Below are positions 27,043 through 40,787 of a DNA stretch of 64,000 nucleotides, in pieces. The translations under genes and the position numbers were made by a program. The notes beneath the pieces were generated by a model that did not search any database, was not told the DNA's origin, and worked only from the letters and a program-made list of their open reading frames with translations. The stretch is from Coprinopsis marcescibilis (taxonomy: Eukaryota; Basidiomycota; Agaricomycetes; Agaricales; Psathyrellaceae), in contig ML210265.1 of assembly GCA_004369085.1 (NCBI GenBank), forward strand, positions 1 to 64,000, written 5' to 3'. Each line of letters opens with the position of its first letter. The first letter of the stretch is position 1.

Positions 27043-29728
27043 TCAATATCCATAATATGCGCGCTGAAAATCGTTCAGTCCGGGTGAGAGCTTATGATGG
27101 GGCGTTACTCGCACCATCCTATCGCTAATAAGCAGCGTAAGCAAGACGAAATCATCAAGGACTGTAAGCTTACAAGAGCCAGATGACCTTTGAACCAGTT
27201 TTGCAGCCCCGCAAGGTGACGATGTGACCGCGGATGCACTCGTATAGAAGCGCCCGCTGGTCCTTGTCGGCCTATATGGACGATATAGCTAGAGGAATGG
27301 AAGATAAAGATGATCAATAACTTACGCTCGGCAGAACGGTGGCGATGAGTTGGCTTCCGGTGACAGATAGGGCTAGATCGACGATCATGGCTCTGCGAGC
27401 ACTGGGAAACGTTTAGAAGCGCTCCGGAGAGTCAGATAACTGAAAAACGTACCCTTTTGCAGGTTCGCACATTCGCTTCACCACTCTGTCCAACGTATCC
27501 TTCCCACCTTCTTTTAAAGCCTTGGTGACGGACTTGGAGCCTTGCTCGTTGGTAGCGAACTCCAGCAGTCCATCGAGTAGGTGATCGAGGGTCATTCGAC
27601 GATGCTTGTCGGAGCCATGCTCAAGAACTAAAGTGTGGTGAGCTAAGGTGAACGGTTCGAAACAACTTCGAACTCACTGTGCTGAATACAATAGGAGCCC
27701 CACTGGTTCTTGGCCACCTCTTTGAAGACCGCGGTCCCTTGATTTAACAATTCGTCGACGATTCCGTCTTTAGCCTCGGCTTCCAAGTTCTCGAAGGCAT
27801 GCTAAAATCTATGGCATTAGAATTATAGAAGCAAGCGATTTATTGAGAATTACCTGTACAACGAGAGAGCCAGTTTCGTGGCAGGCCAGCGATGCCCATT
27901 TGCCTTTCAAGGACTTATTGACGCTACCAGGAGTATTAGTCAGGGGAGCAGAGGGAGTCGAGGCAAGAACCTACTAAGCAAAGATGGGGGGCGCAGGAGG
28001 GGTCCAAGAAAGCTCCATAATCTTATCATATTCATCAGTTGTGATAGGTCACCGTCAGAGGCGAATACACTACCTTGCTCCAGACATGGGAGGCGTGCTT
28101 GTTGATCAAGGTTTGAGCGGGGTCCCCGAGGAGAAGTTCTGAAACGATGAGAAGTCGGATATCCTCTTCGCAGTCGAGCGCCTTCTGGAGAACATGGCAA
28201 CCGTAACAGTTGGTGGCCAGCTCAACGATGCGACCGCTAGTAGGTGACATGGGCAGTTGTCGATGTCACAGAAGGCAATCAACATACCGCATACACCCAA
28301 CGATCTTGCGACGTTCCTCGGCGGTAGAGGCAGCCTCCAAGCAGCGTTGGACTGCCCAGTTACCGAAGCTGGCAGAGGCGGAATAATTATTAAAAGTGTA
28401 AAACGTTGCAAAATACGCCAACTCACCGATGAGCCATCATCTCGAAGCCGCGGGCGCAGATGGCATCGACGATTTTGGCCCGTTCTTCAACATCCGCCAC
28501 CTTGAGCTTTTGTTGCAGAAAGATCGAGGCTTGCTGGTCAGAGGACTTGATGATGCGAGCAACGAACACATGGTACGGTGGAGAGGAGGACGGGTGGAGG
28601 AGGGAGAGGAAATTGATGGGCTGCGAAACGCCACATCAGGTAATGATACACGACCGATCTATATGTACTCACCTCATGGGCCGACAAGCTCGTCTGGGGC
28701 GTAGACGCCGCATATCCGAGTGAAGAACGCAAAGTTTCCTGAGAAGTTGGACAGAAATGATGATCAACAGAAGAACCCTTTTCGGACACAGTCCTCCAGT
28801 CTGGCATCGAAGTCGTTTGCTGAGGTTGACTAGCCAAGCGCCATTCCAACTGCCCATCCCTCCCATGATCGGCACGACGAGAGGTAGAAGAGTTATACAG
28901 AGAAAGTGGGGTAGAGGCAGATGAAGCGGGAAAATTGTCGAGATATGAGAGCGAAGTAGTGCTAGCGCTGTTGTTGTGGCGAAGCTGAGAGTAGGCGGCG
29001 CATATACCTGAGGGCTGAGTTCCAATTGGCAGGCCATCTTGGTTCTTCTCGGGAGCGCCATTTTCAAAAAGCAAAGAGGACTGAGAGTGGTATGACTGGA
29101 GAGCTGCATTTGCCTCGTAGCCAGCAGGGAACTTGCCTTCGAATGGTCGGACAGGCGAAAGGTCAGTGGGGGTTAACAGAGCGGAAGAGACGGAGGCCGG
29201 AGAGAAATCTGGCGAGTTGGGGGTAGTGTCCACTGGAGGTAGCGTGTTGGAGGCGAAAGGGGCAGGAGAATTGAGGTTCAACGTGCGCAAAAGCTGTTCA
29301 ACATGCTGTTTGGAGTCAGTAAGCTAGATGTATGCGTCCAAAAACCGAAGAAGTCAAACCGTGTCCTCCTGTTCTGGACTAAACCGCTTTCTTCCGTCGC
29401 CAATGGCCCCAATATCGCGCGAAGAACGAACCTGAGGAGGCTGAAAAAGAGTAGGCTGTGCGCCAAATACGTCCTCGCGAGTGATAGCGGGCATATTAGC
29501 AGCAGAACGGCGGTAATCTGGCCGGGCGATGTACTCAGAATCTCGCTCAGAGCCGCGAGAGAACGAGTCCAAAGCCTTTGGCCACGTCGTGTCCAGTGGC
29601 TGCGGTTGTGGCGCCCAGATAGAGCCAGAAAGACCAGAGGACTGTCGTTGGCGTTGTGGTTGGTGGGTGGTAGGGAACGTGGCGAGGAACTGTGCAGTCT
29701 GTGCAGAGGGTTCAGTGGAACGAATCAT
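27043..29728 (-). CDS. PUF (Pumilio) domain RNA-binding protein
   Basis: Sequence-specific binder of mRNA 3' UTRs that represses translation or drives decay, cytoplasmic. The start MIRSTEPSAQTAQFL is at 29728, with a TATAAA-type element at 29788-29796 (minus strand). The N-terminal third is low-complexity (Gln, Ser, Pro, Thr), as in other PUF proteins. Then comes LSLLHPSSSPPYHVF followed by VARIIKSSDQQASIFLQQ and ICARGFEMMAHR. PUF repeats follow, such as FGNWAVQRCLEAA, ELATNCYGCHVLQKAL, ACHETGSLVVQHAFENL, NQWGSYCIQHILEHG and CKTGSKVIWLFDRM. The last exon is short and encodes RAYYGY before TGA at 27043-27045. About ten introns are present. The first (near 29306-29361) has a weak donor GTTTGA. 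The pattern is nearest to the Jsn1/Puf1-Puf2 branch rather than classic Pumilio; that sub-assignment is less certain. Confidence 0.92.
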
Positions 29729-32700
29729 AAGGAACGACAGGAGATGGTGGTGGTTGAGGAGAAAGAAGGATTCGTCGCCTTTCTACATTTTTTATACACG
29801 AAACACCCTTCAGCGAAATCAGATCACATTCCCAATTTCAGGTAATTGCCTCCCAAAAATAGAAATAAAGCCGATTCTCCACATTTTTCATCAGAAATTG
29901 GACGTATTTGGTTGCAGAAGTCTTCGGATTCCGGTCCTAACACGTCAGACCGTCAGATATAATTGATCCCAGAACAACAACGCAGACCAACAAACCACCT
30001 CATTGACTTGCTTCGCTGCTGTTAAACCTTTGAAAAGTTAGCTCGGGTTAGAAGATAGAGGCACCAGGAACATATATCTTGGGCAAAGGCCCAATCTCGT
30101 TGACGATCAGAAGTTGATCTGCTGTGGTCAAGTCGCTGTCACCTTGTGAAGTGAATCCCTAGAGAACCATCATTCTATCACCATCTGCATCTCTAACAGG
30201 CGTTAGGAGCGATGGATAATCGGAGCAAACTGTTTTCAGGCGGTCCCGGACGCAGGACATGTCGACCAAATCATAATCCATGCCAGTTATGACGTCAAGG
30301 CAGGGAAGGACGCGATAGAATGGCAGATTTTACACTAGTCCGAGTTTTACGCGTCGAAATAACATGAACCTTCTCGGAACCGCCTCATTTAACGATTCGT
30401 CTAGCCATCAAGCAGAGAATATCCTAGGCGCCATGACATGGAAGCCCCTGCATATGGATAGGGGCTCATTATGATCGTCGGATCGAACGGTGCAAAATTA
30501 CAACGGTCTGAAAAGGCTTGGATACATCCAGGCCCATATACTGCTGGCTGTCTGTATGCATAGCATATGTAACCCATTGGTATAGTCTCAAAATTGCTGC
30601 TCATGGAACTCGAGTCGGGAGGAAGCGCGCCGTGGACCCTTTAAGGAAAAGAAGCGCCGCGGGGCGGGAGATGCCGCGACAAAGGGGGCAACGACGAACG
30701 CCTTCTCTGTCGCGCAGATCCAATCAAATTGCACTCAACTTCTGCTCAGACTGCTCATTCTAATTGAGGAAATCTATTCGGTTGGTCCCTAGATCACAAC
30801 CATGACCCCACTGAGCCGCTCGGTGGCACTAGAGACAGTGGCGTCGATGTTTTACTGAACCTAAGTAGGTAAGTAGCAGTGAACACTGAGAATGTACCAG
30901 TATATGGCGGGTAAGTGTATGGGAGAATAGGCACCGATATAAATTCAATGTCCACGAAAGCATCCGAGAGCACCCTCGTCCCAAGTGAGCTCCGACCTGG
31001 ATTCTTTCTTGCGTGGACGCACGGGTGGCAAGGTGACCACTGGGCAAAGCACCGAGTTAAAACAGATTAGAATCAGTCGGTGAAGCATGAGGAGAATTGA
31101 ATTAGATCTCGTCTTCGACGAAGAGTGGCGTCGAACATAGGCAGGTCGCGGGAACCAGGGGAACTGGGGTGCAGATTCGAGCGTGTGTGGACAAATGGTA
31201 TCCAGTCAATACCTTTGTGGATAGCCAGGGAAGTATCGTATCGTCTCGCTCCAAAGTCAATCTCACTGTGCATCTCGCACAGACTGGAGAACAGTGGACA
31301 TATCAATCTCAATAGGATTCGAGTTGGCCAAATCGAGGGACAAGTAACATGACTTGTACCTGAGCGTTGAGCAGTGGCAGAAACGGGCGAGTGAGACATC
31401 TTTGATTATAACTGGTCCAACGTCCGGCATTCATCCTTCCTTAGACCTGCGAATTCGCCACCTTTCAAGGTAATTGCGGCGTTTAAGTTAGACTTGATGA
31501 GAGAGAAACACGGGGTACTTGTGTCACCTGGGCTCCCATTCTTATTTCATAATACCGTCACTGTGTCTTCGGAGATACCCCATTGTTGACCTATGCCTTG
31601 AACGAGTTGGCCTTCAACGGCGGCTATGCAGACCAAAAGACAGGATGGGAATCTGGACTGAATGGATCGCATTAACGAGAATAAAATCCACTATTACCTA
31701 CTACCAAGAGTCGGAGTGGCAAGGACTCACCGTAATTTCCACCGGGTGGCGTGCAGTTTTTGCAAGGATGCCCTACAGCGAGTCTTGCGATTTTCAACCA
31801 ACATCACACGGTACCTAGTCCTTGCTATGAAACTCTATCTGTGAGACCACACACATACATCTAACGAACAAGGGATGAAAGGGTTATCGATTATCCGTGC
31901 AGCTCGGTTCCATACACGGTAAAAGGTCAAGTTTGCACATGTAACTGTGTCACATCTAGTGTAGATGAGCTAAAACGCGCCGTCACGGCCGTTACAGTCC
32001 GTATCCTTACTGGGTAGATCACAACCCGTGTCAGTTTTTGGAAATCGAATCAGTTAGATATGCTACGAGAACAGGAGTGTGATGCTCTCCTCATTTCACA
32101 GCCGAGCGAACACCACGAGCCACGGGAACCCGCCATTTGACAAGGAAATCTAGTCCGAGATCCACAAGGAGAACGCTGCATTTGCGTACACCTACTGAAG
32201 AATATAGTCATTTGCAACTGGCTCCCAGATCTCGTTTCTCCGCGGAGAATTGGGAAATAGAGCATGGAGTGATATACCTCGTCAGATGGGGCTAGTTCCA
32301 ATCTCGAATCAATACTTCTGGTTTGGATGCCGTCAAGACATGAGGCGCTGAAGGGGACGATGCTCAGAGATAGAGGTCTGGGAGCCGGATCACACAGGAT
32401 TTAAGGCAGTGGTGAATGAGTTGAAAGAATTTTCACCTAATTCGAACGGTGAGTATTTTGAAAACTAAAAGTACGATGTTCTGGAGTATCGGCATCAGGG
32501 CACGTAAACAAAACAGAGTCAGCAGCAGTCAGGTTTCATCCGATCACATCATATATCTCACCAAATATCGTGCATGTGCTCAAGGAGAAACCACTGTTTG
32601 TTGCCGGCAGGCAGGAATAATCCAACTCACTCCTAAGATTAAAGAAGGAGCCCGCCTTGCAAGCAGATGTAGGGCAAATTCGTTGTGAAACGTCCAGCTT

Positions 32701-35700
32701 GCTCCACCCAGAGAGCCTAGGCCCGAGCGTTTCGCAAATCTGCACTTCGTAAGGTAAGCAACTTGTATTTGTCGTCCGGAAGAAGTACAAGAACCGGGAT
32801 GTTCTGACTTCTACCATCGAAGCGCCAGTAAGGAAATACAGTACGGTGTCTACTGTCGTTCCAAAGGCACGAGTCACCGGACAACTTTCTTGGGGACACC
32901 TCCGACAAACGATCTATCCATGTAGTAAAAGCAGGGCGAGAGTGACCTCAATCAAAATGGGGTGCTTACCAGATATTGACACACTTCCCGTTCGATTTGA
33001 ATATTTTACAACATTGTCCGAAGTCAGCGTGGTGAAGGTGCTTGTAAGGGACGAGAGAGTGGCTACTTGAGAGAAGCGCGCAAGATCTAAATTCGATCAC
33101 AGGTCTGTCAGAGTGGGCATATACCTCCCAGTTCAAGCAGATGATGGTCAAGAGACAAACAGATGGATCGAAACTCCATTGAGTTGGCACTCGAAGCACG
33201 CACGCGGTGATTCGACTTCTGACCCTAAAAATGGTATTCAGACCAAGACCCCCTTTTCCAAGACTACACTATGACACATACCTTCGTATAGTTATTTGCG
33301 CCGACGTGCCTTGGAAGATTCTCCTAAAGCACAATATGTGTGTGAGAACTAATAATTCGAAGAGAGGAATCGAGGAAATGGAAATGCTAACCGGGCACGA
33401 CCTCAGACTGTCCAGAATTACAGAGAAGATTAGTAACTTCCATGTATTCGAATTTGGCACACATGTCAAAGCACCTGCCGTCCTGGTACGTATGTCAACA
33501 AAATTCAATTGGTGAGTCCACGGAAGCGAATAAGCCTCCAACTGACCGACTGATAATTCTAATCCTCAGGCCTTGGGCCCAGGCTCAAAGTTCTTGTAAT
33601 TTTGTCGTTGACGGGCAGAAGTATATGGACGGTGGAGATACCTCTACCCCGCCCGTTTTCGTCTCAGTCGCTTGACTATACGAAGGGACCTGTCTGTATA
33701 TACTTACCACAGCTTGCAGAATCAGAAGGATTCGGTTATCAGACCTAAATATAGGGTGAAAAATGACAGGCTTCCTTTCGACTTTCACGCAAGCATCCCA
33801 CAGTACGCCTCCCTCCCAGCCAGCTCAGGTCGGTATTAAGGCGGCGGTGCCTCTAAAACCTTAAGCTGAGAACCAGTAAGTAGATCAACCTATTGCGCAA
33901 ATCGGTATGGCGAAGTTGAATTCACCTTTGATTCACCTTGAGGAGACCTTGAGACGACGTGGGAGTCAGATTGGTAAGAAACCCTGACAGAGGCTGAGCG
34001 ATGAGCCCCTATCAAACCCTAAAAAGATACATACAACGAATCGCACGACTTGACCAGCGCTGTCCGTGTCGAAAGCAAGTACCAGCTGGCATGCACTGAG
34101 ATGGCATCAAGATACAGATATGTTACGGGGTTTCAACGAGACGTTGAACACAGTCTTGCGCATTGAGGTGAACACGTTCGTCGGCGTGAGTACACGCATT
34201 TCTCATTTCGGGAACACACATGGCGAATGTCCCTTCTAGAACTTCAAAGACACTAACAATAGAACTCGTGGGGTTTCCCTTGAATACACCAAGTTGATAG
34301 CTTACCATCGGTAGCCGGAGATTGAGGTTGACGCTATAAACATAGAATACATTTCGTAAAGGGATTTGGAAGAAACTGCCCGCGTACGCCCTGTGAGCAA
34401 ACCCGGAGAAACTACTATTGCTATCGGAACGCGTCGCAAGCTTGTAATACCGAGAGTTTCTTCGGTCGGATGTATTTCAGGCTACAAAATTGTATCCTTG
34501 AGGGTCTGGTCCACGTTTGATCCAACTTCTCTAAATAAAGTCGCTGGACGGTACAAACAAGACTATCCTTAGACTCGAATGCTCTAGTTGTGTCAGAACC
34601 AAAGTAGGCAGAGGCAGCTCTTGACGACGTTGAGGGCGATGATAGTTCGTGTACAGCGTCCGAGGGAACCCTTAGATTTAAGAAGAACCGCCAGAATCGT
34701 CTAAGAAACATCGAGTAAATGCATGAGGAAAAATGCAAAGCATAATAAACATGCAACGCACCTCCATGGCCCCTAACATTCTTTTCATTCATCAATATGG
34801 CCCTTCATGTCCGTTATGAAAGGAGGCGGAGGGGGCATAGGTTGCCGGAGAGCCACCTGAGCAAGTCTCGCGCCTTCGAGATGGTTCGGTTTCTCCGCGA
34901 GCTCCGCCGCAGATCGCTGGTGTTTCGCACTGTGTGTACCTTGGCTGAAAGCAGGGTACCGAGTGGGAACACGATATTCACGTTGTGTGACACGAAGAGA
35001 TCCATAGATTCCACGGAGGAACACATCCGACACCCTAGCATGTTATTTCGCGGCTTGCAGTAAGCTTGAATGCGTCATCGCCACGAAGGAGACAATCGAA
35101 GACCACATGTTGATTGTAAGGCTTCTCGATAACAAAGTTAAACGAGATAACGGTCATTTGACAGAGAGGAACGAGGTTGATATTTGCATCCGGAAATTGA
35201 GGGTTCGAACTTCGAAGCTACCATTCGGCGAAGGCTTCCACTGACAAGAATGGTCCGAGTGACAAATCTGTTTCCAGATATCACCAATTAGTCCCAAGCC
35301 TCCAGCGGCACCATTGCGTAGGTGCCAGGTCGGCCCTTCCAATTCTCTTGACGCATACAGCCTGGACTCTGAAGGGTGAACATTTGAATGTCGTGACTCG
35401 TCAGCGAAGAGCTTCCTACAGAGGTCCCGAGGCCCAGGATTTGACAAACCTTCTGTCAATCGCCTTTGTCTGACCCCCTTTCCTCGGGAGCAGTCCAATG
35501 TACCATGTCCCAGATGCATCTGTCTATCGCCCTCTCGCCTTCTTTCTTTCGAAACGATGACTAGACGCACCCCTGAATTCTGACCCTCGGATGTTGGGTG
35601 CCGGTAGCCTCAGGTAGGCTTGATCAAAGCTTCCGATCCAGGCAGGAATGACGTGCGATGTTCAGTGGGTGACAGGTACTAATATTGCGTTGCGAACGGA

Positions 35701-38038
35701 CGTTGCATGGTGTAGGGTGCAGGGACGTTCAAGGACGATGCAATACACAAGTTCAACCCACTTCAGACAACCAGCCGATCAACGGAACGGACCAACAAGC
35801 TAGGCCGCCGCCGAGTCCATCACCGCCATTTGGCGGCCGCGGCAGCCTGAGTTTGACATTGCCTGCAGGCGTACAACGGCGAGCAGCGGCAAAGGGTAAC
35901 GTTAACCAAGCAAATGGGAAGGTATACTCTGGTAGATTCTGGGGGCAATTGGTGGATTCAGACGCTCGAGCCGGCCATAGACAGTTAAGTATGAACTGGT
36001 GTGTGGGTTAACTTGCTCCTAGTAGTTGCCTTCCTGTTAAACGATGATTGCAATTCGCAGAGTACGGCGTGAAGGTAGTATGCACCACCAGCTTCTATGT
36101 GTGCCGAAATCCATGGTCTGAGCGGTACTATGTAGCATTAGTCTTTGGAACGACTGAGTGGAACTGGGCTCTGGGCCAGATCGAACGTTGCATTCGGAGG
36201 GTCCGGTAACATCGTAAGTATCGGAACAGAAGATAGCTCAAAGTGTTCCATGTCTCTAGACTACACCCTATGTGAATGTTTGCGGGAATATTTGAATGCA
36301 AATAATAAGCGCCCAGACATCGCATCTTGAGTGACCAATGTTCTGTCTGAGTTCTTGTACGCTGCATATTCGCGTGCGACAGTCCCTTAGCTTGATAGTC
36401 TGCAAGGATATCCGAAGTCTTCGTGTCACTATAGGGGTTCATCTCATACACTGCGCGATCAGATAATAGCTATAATTCGGCGAAAATGTGTTGACAGGTC
36501 CGATGGAATGAACAATTGAGCGACATGGTCCTTCTCTCACGCCTTACGGATGGAATGTATACGCACAAATTAGTTTCTCTTTCCAGTTGCAATGGACCCC
36601 GATAAGGTCAATGGGATACTGCTGGGACGGTTTGACCGCGTGGACACTCCCATGCGCGCTATCATGCTGCCCTCTGCCCTCGCCCCACCCCGAAATTATC
36701 GCTAATACGGGCCCGGTGCGCTGTCACCAACCCAAGATCTAAGCCCTTACGCACATTCTGTAGATAACGACCAACGCCACTTACCGGACCCATACCAAAT
36801 CCTCCCCTTTGGGCGACAGGACACTGTCAGTCTCTGATCGCATCGAGGAGAGGCAATTGAAAAATTTCCGCCCACCACGGTGAATGGATTTGTAGCACTT
36901 CAATTCATTGAAAGGCTAACTAAAGTACTGAGCGGCTGGTTTCATCGCGTCAGTCCCGTTTATATTCTGATTGCATCACGGTGATCGCAGCGGAGAAACT
37001 AAAGGGGGTCCTTTGCGGGAGTTGCTTCGCGCATCGCCAACATCTGCATGAGCATTCAAACACATCGTGGCGACAAGGCTTCTAATTTCCTGCAGATGCT
37101 AGGTGGCCACGGTCATTCCACCATGCAGATATCGAGTCTTGCTGCGCAACGGGAAGTCGATGAAATCGGAGCCCACTTTTGGTTACATACATTCAGCAGT
37201 CTGTGTGCGTGCAATAACTGTGCAACTGGAGCTAAGCTGAGTTACCAACTAGGCAAGTTGATTTGTGGCCCCACTGTATGCTGTACGTGGTTGGGCTTGA
37301 CTCAATGGGTTCCAGCGTTTCCTGGGTAGCGCAGGAGAAGCTGATCAAGTTTTATCTTCCCAAATCTCGCATTGGGAACGAACAACGCTCTACCACGGAA
37401 CGCTCTCTGCTCACTAGCCTGTCAAGGTGCTTATCTGCACCAATTGCTATCTTTACAAATAAAACAAACCCTTGTCATCTGAATGACCACCAGTGCCGAG
37501 TCGGATTGGTTGCTCGCAGACAGCTCAAGTTGAACTTCCGCATTCTCGGGCCCATTGGTCGGATATTGACTAAAGCGAGGTGAGACCTCAGACTCAATCA
37601 GTATCATAGTAGCTCCTAGTACTGTTTCGACGTATAGGTCCGGGAAGTGGGCACAGATGTGCATTGCCTTGACTAATCCCGCGTTGAGTTTATTTTTCCC
37701 TTTGAGCCATGGGTTCTCGGGCTGAGTCATCTACACGAACAGCCTTCCAGTCGCTTTGCACACAGAAGAGCGCCAGTGAGATTAAAGGAACGCAAGAAGA
37801 TTCAGCTAACGCTTCGGCATACGGCAATCCATCAGTGCGATCAGGGATCAAGCGCCAGCCGAGACACGGGAGAGGATGAGAAGTCGGAGTTGCCACCCCA
37901 TATATGAATCGACGGATAGATTGTGCCCGAGACGATACGTATGTAAGTATTTAGCATCGAATTGGAACAAGTCGGCCAATAGGCAGCGATTGTGGACGCA
38001 ATGTCACACATTGAAGTGGAGTATCAACAGTAAACGGG
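29729..38038. other. Gene-poor region, left part of 15-kb island
   Basis: No gene I can support. Open frames of 60-140 codons occur in all frames, as expected by chance at this base composition. A few pieces look weakly coding: 37431-37730 (-), 99 aa starting MTQPENPWLKG; 35685-36011 (+), proline-rich; 34785-35033 (-). None has a recognisable domain. Around 31.1-33.7 kb both strands offer plausible short exons, which suggests chance or a decayed gene. Confidence 0.3.
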
Positions 38039-38270
38039 CATTTTAGTTTCCACGGGTTTCTCGACCCAGAAACCCTAGGTCCATTTTTGCGGAAACTGAG
38101 TTTGGCCTACGGAGTATAGACTTGGGTACCGTAGGAAATCTATCAAAAGCAGAAGAGAATACATCTAGGTGTGAAGTGGTTTCCAGGTTCCGAGGTTTCT
38201 CAGGTTTGTAGGTTTCAGGAAACCTTGAAACTGCGAAAAACCAGCAGAAACCCGGAAACTAAAATCACAT
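38039..38270. repeat. Palindromic AAACC-rich repeat, MITE-like
   Basis: The left end CATTTTAGTTTCCACGGGTT returns inverted at about 38245-38268 as AGAAACCCGGAAACTAAAAT, with a 2-nt gap. Between them are many short GGTTTC/GAAACC units. The whole can fold as one long imperfect hairpin of about 230 nt. It has no coding capacity. No clear target duplication was found. Confidence 0.55.
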
Positions 38271-38469
38271 TTTACTGACGTCATGTATGGATTCTATTGT
38301 CCATCGCGTGAACGAACAGCTGAGAGCGACAGTACCGCTGCCGAAAGATGGGTAGGGTGATCGATCGCTGTAAAAGGCGTGCAAGTGGACAGGTAGGTTC
38401 GTTGTCAAATACACCTATTGTCAAGCGTGTTCATCAGGAATATTTTGCAGAGGTTCTCCATCACAGAAT

Positions 38470-38812
38470 CCGAGAAAACTCTAGGAAACCTGGTAACCGG
38501 GTGACCTGGAAACCTATAAACCTGCTGTAAAAATAAGTATAAGCTACCGAAACCTAGGAAACCAAAAAAACTAATACCACGAGGCTATATACAATATTTA
38601 GAGTAGCCTTATGTATTTAACACGATGTGAGACAATGTAAGAATAGGGCAAGACAGAAACAGTGTATGGTTTACAGTAGAAATTAGTCTCGCAGAGCATA
38701 CCGGTAGCAGTTAATTTCTGAGTTTTTGAGCGCTTCCAGGTTTCCTGAAACCCTAGAACCGAAAGACACCCACTGACACCCGGAAACAAATCTGACATTT
38801 GCTGATGACTTG
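38470..38812. repeat. Second AAACC/GGTTT repeat block
   Basis: Repeats of CTAGGAAACC in one orientation near 38477 and 38550, and CCAGGTTTCC in the other near 38726. The right end (ACCCGGAAAC followed by a TGACATTTGCTGATGAC-like stretch, to about 38812) resembles the right end of the neighbouring palindrome. This is probably a diverged or nested copy of the same element. Confidence 0.45.
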
Positions 38813-40787
38813 CTGCTGAAACACCTATATCAACCAGCAGTATTTTGTACAGGATAAATCGGCGTTTCGATTGATCGCTATTTCACGACAATGTATTTGG
38901 AGTTCCGATACAATTGGCCAGTTGCCTCAAATCAAACAGCAATCAATATACCACTCGCCTGAATAAACGGCGAAAACTCCGGACATGAAGGTTCAATATC
39001 ACAATAAAGTCCATCTGCCAACTCTGAGGGTCAGTCATAAATACTAGATCTGTCGCAGTAGCGCCCAATGAAGCCTACTCCAGACCTAAATTGGCGCCCG
39101 TACGAATTTCAACAGCCGCGAGTGAGGCCACTGCAATCCCCGCGTCCATCCCCATCCACGCAAACTCGCAAGGGCGCACCACGCAAGGTCATGCAGCGCG
39201 TGTGGATGGACCCTAGCTGCAGTCAAAGACAGCGTCCCCGGTGTCGGAGGGAAGCCGTAGCGCTGCACAAAGGCATGCATCATATATCTATATCGCGCGT
39301 CATTCATGTACATAATGATAATGATCCTCTATACCTGTCATGTGAGCCCAATAACCCAGGGTGAGCTGTTACATGCACTATGACGACACAAGCAAGAAGA
39401 AGATAATATTAATCATAGTGACATAGGCCTTGTGACCGGCTTGGTCCGTGCACTGCGGCAGCTTGTCAGGGAATCAGAGGATGATCTGAAGATTCAGAAT
39501 TCGCTGGAAACAGTTACTTACGAACCGATACCAGCCGAGATGCCTCGCACCGATGATCGCGACCCCACGCACGCGGGATAATCAGAACTCGAATGCAGAG
39601 TAATGCCAGTGCTGGTGCGGGGTCTAGACCAGTGGAGCGTATGTACCATGTACGTAGACGAAAGAACGTTTTGCGATGTACTACAAGGTCACACACGGGC
39701 ATACTAAATTCTCGACTCTCGTGAAGATCAAACTGGAGCTCGCACGCAGTACGAAATGCAGCCAAAAGGTCCGCATCCAGACTGGCTCTACCCGCACCGA
39801 GCGTCCGAAGGCAGCTGAATTCTCGAAGCTTGTTTTTAACCTCTAGTACCGACAGCCAATTGCGGTCCAACTTTAAGCTGAGCTGGCTCGGCCACTGGCA
39901 GAAGCTCATGCCTTGAACTCCGCTTTGTCTTTGGCGCCGCTCCACTTCTCCAACGTGTTTTCCATTACTGGGACTTCGACTCGCTCCGGTAAAGCACTCA
40001 CATGACACACAGCCAGCGCTCGAGTCTCCAAATCACACACCCACGCACACACCCCATTGACCGGAGATGCCCAGGCCGGTGATGATGATTAGTAGAGTGA
40101 TTGATACCACATACAACACTCAGCGAGTAAAGGGGTCGCTCCGGACTTCCGGCGATTCAACGTACATATATGTACTGAGCTATCTCATCCAAATCACCAC
40201 ATCGAATTATGTAGGGGACCCATGATAGCGCTCGTTGAGTTGTACGTAGCTGAAACACCTTGCTTACTAGCATGCCCAGAGATAACGGACGGTGATACCA
40301 GAACTCAAGCTCAAGCCGTACGTACCTGACCTGCCAGTCCAGGTTGATGGTTTCCCTAGTAGCTTGCCGAGTCTGGTTCCTGTCCCTTTGGCGATCGTGC
40401 TTCTAGACTCTACAGCTGTGAGGGGAGGCACGCAACAGGAGACTGGAGCCCCAGTAAGGGCTTATCAGAAAGTGGCGGGGAGGTGGATAATGGAGAAGGA
40501 ATCAGAGAGTCGAGGACGTCGGGTACAAGAAGCCCCCTGTCACCGAGGTCATCGCACACAAGTGCGTAGGGTGTAAGATGTACATATAGGGTCAAGGGTA
40601 CCACGCAGACCGAGTCTTACAGAAGGACCTTCTGATGCGCATCAGGTCAATTGAATAGAGCCCTGCCGTCTAATAAAAGAGGGTTGCCATCATCAACAAT
40701 TCAATTCCAGTAGAACGAGGTATGTATGCATTCGCTAAAAATATCACCGCACATAGCTCGATAGTTTCACCGCGGCCGATATATATA
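38813..40787. other. Intergenic, gene-poor island
   Basis: No confident gene. An open frame at 39514-40008 (-), 164 codons from a GTG, has a coding-like middle (NWLSVLEVKNKLREFSC) but no ATG at its head and no known domain. It may be a relic or chance. Confidence 0.3.

Noticed and set aside
34421..35570. Minus-strand frames of 124, 82 and 138 codons in the gene-poor island
   Set aside because: No recognisable motif, overlapping frames on the other strand, and no consistent exon chain.
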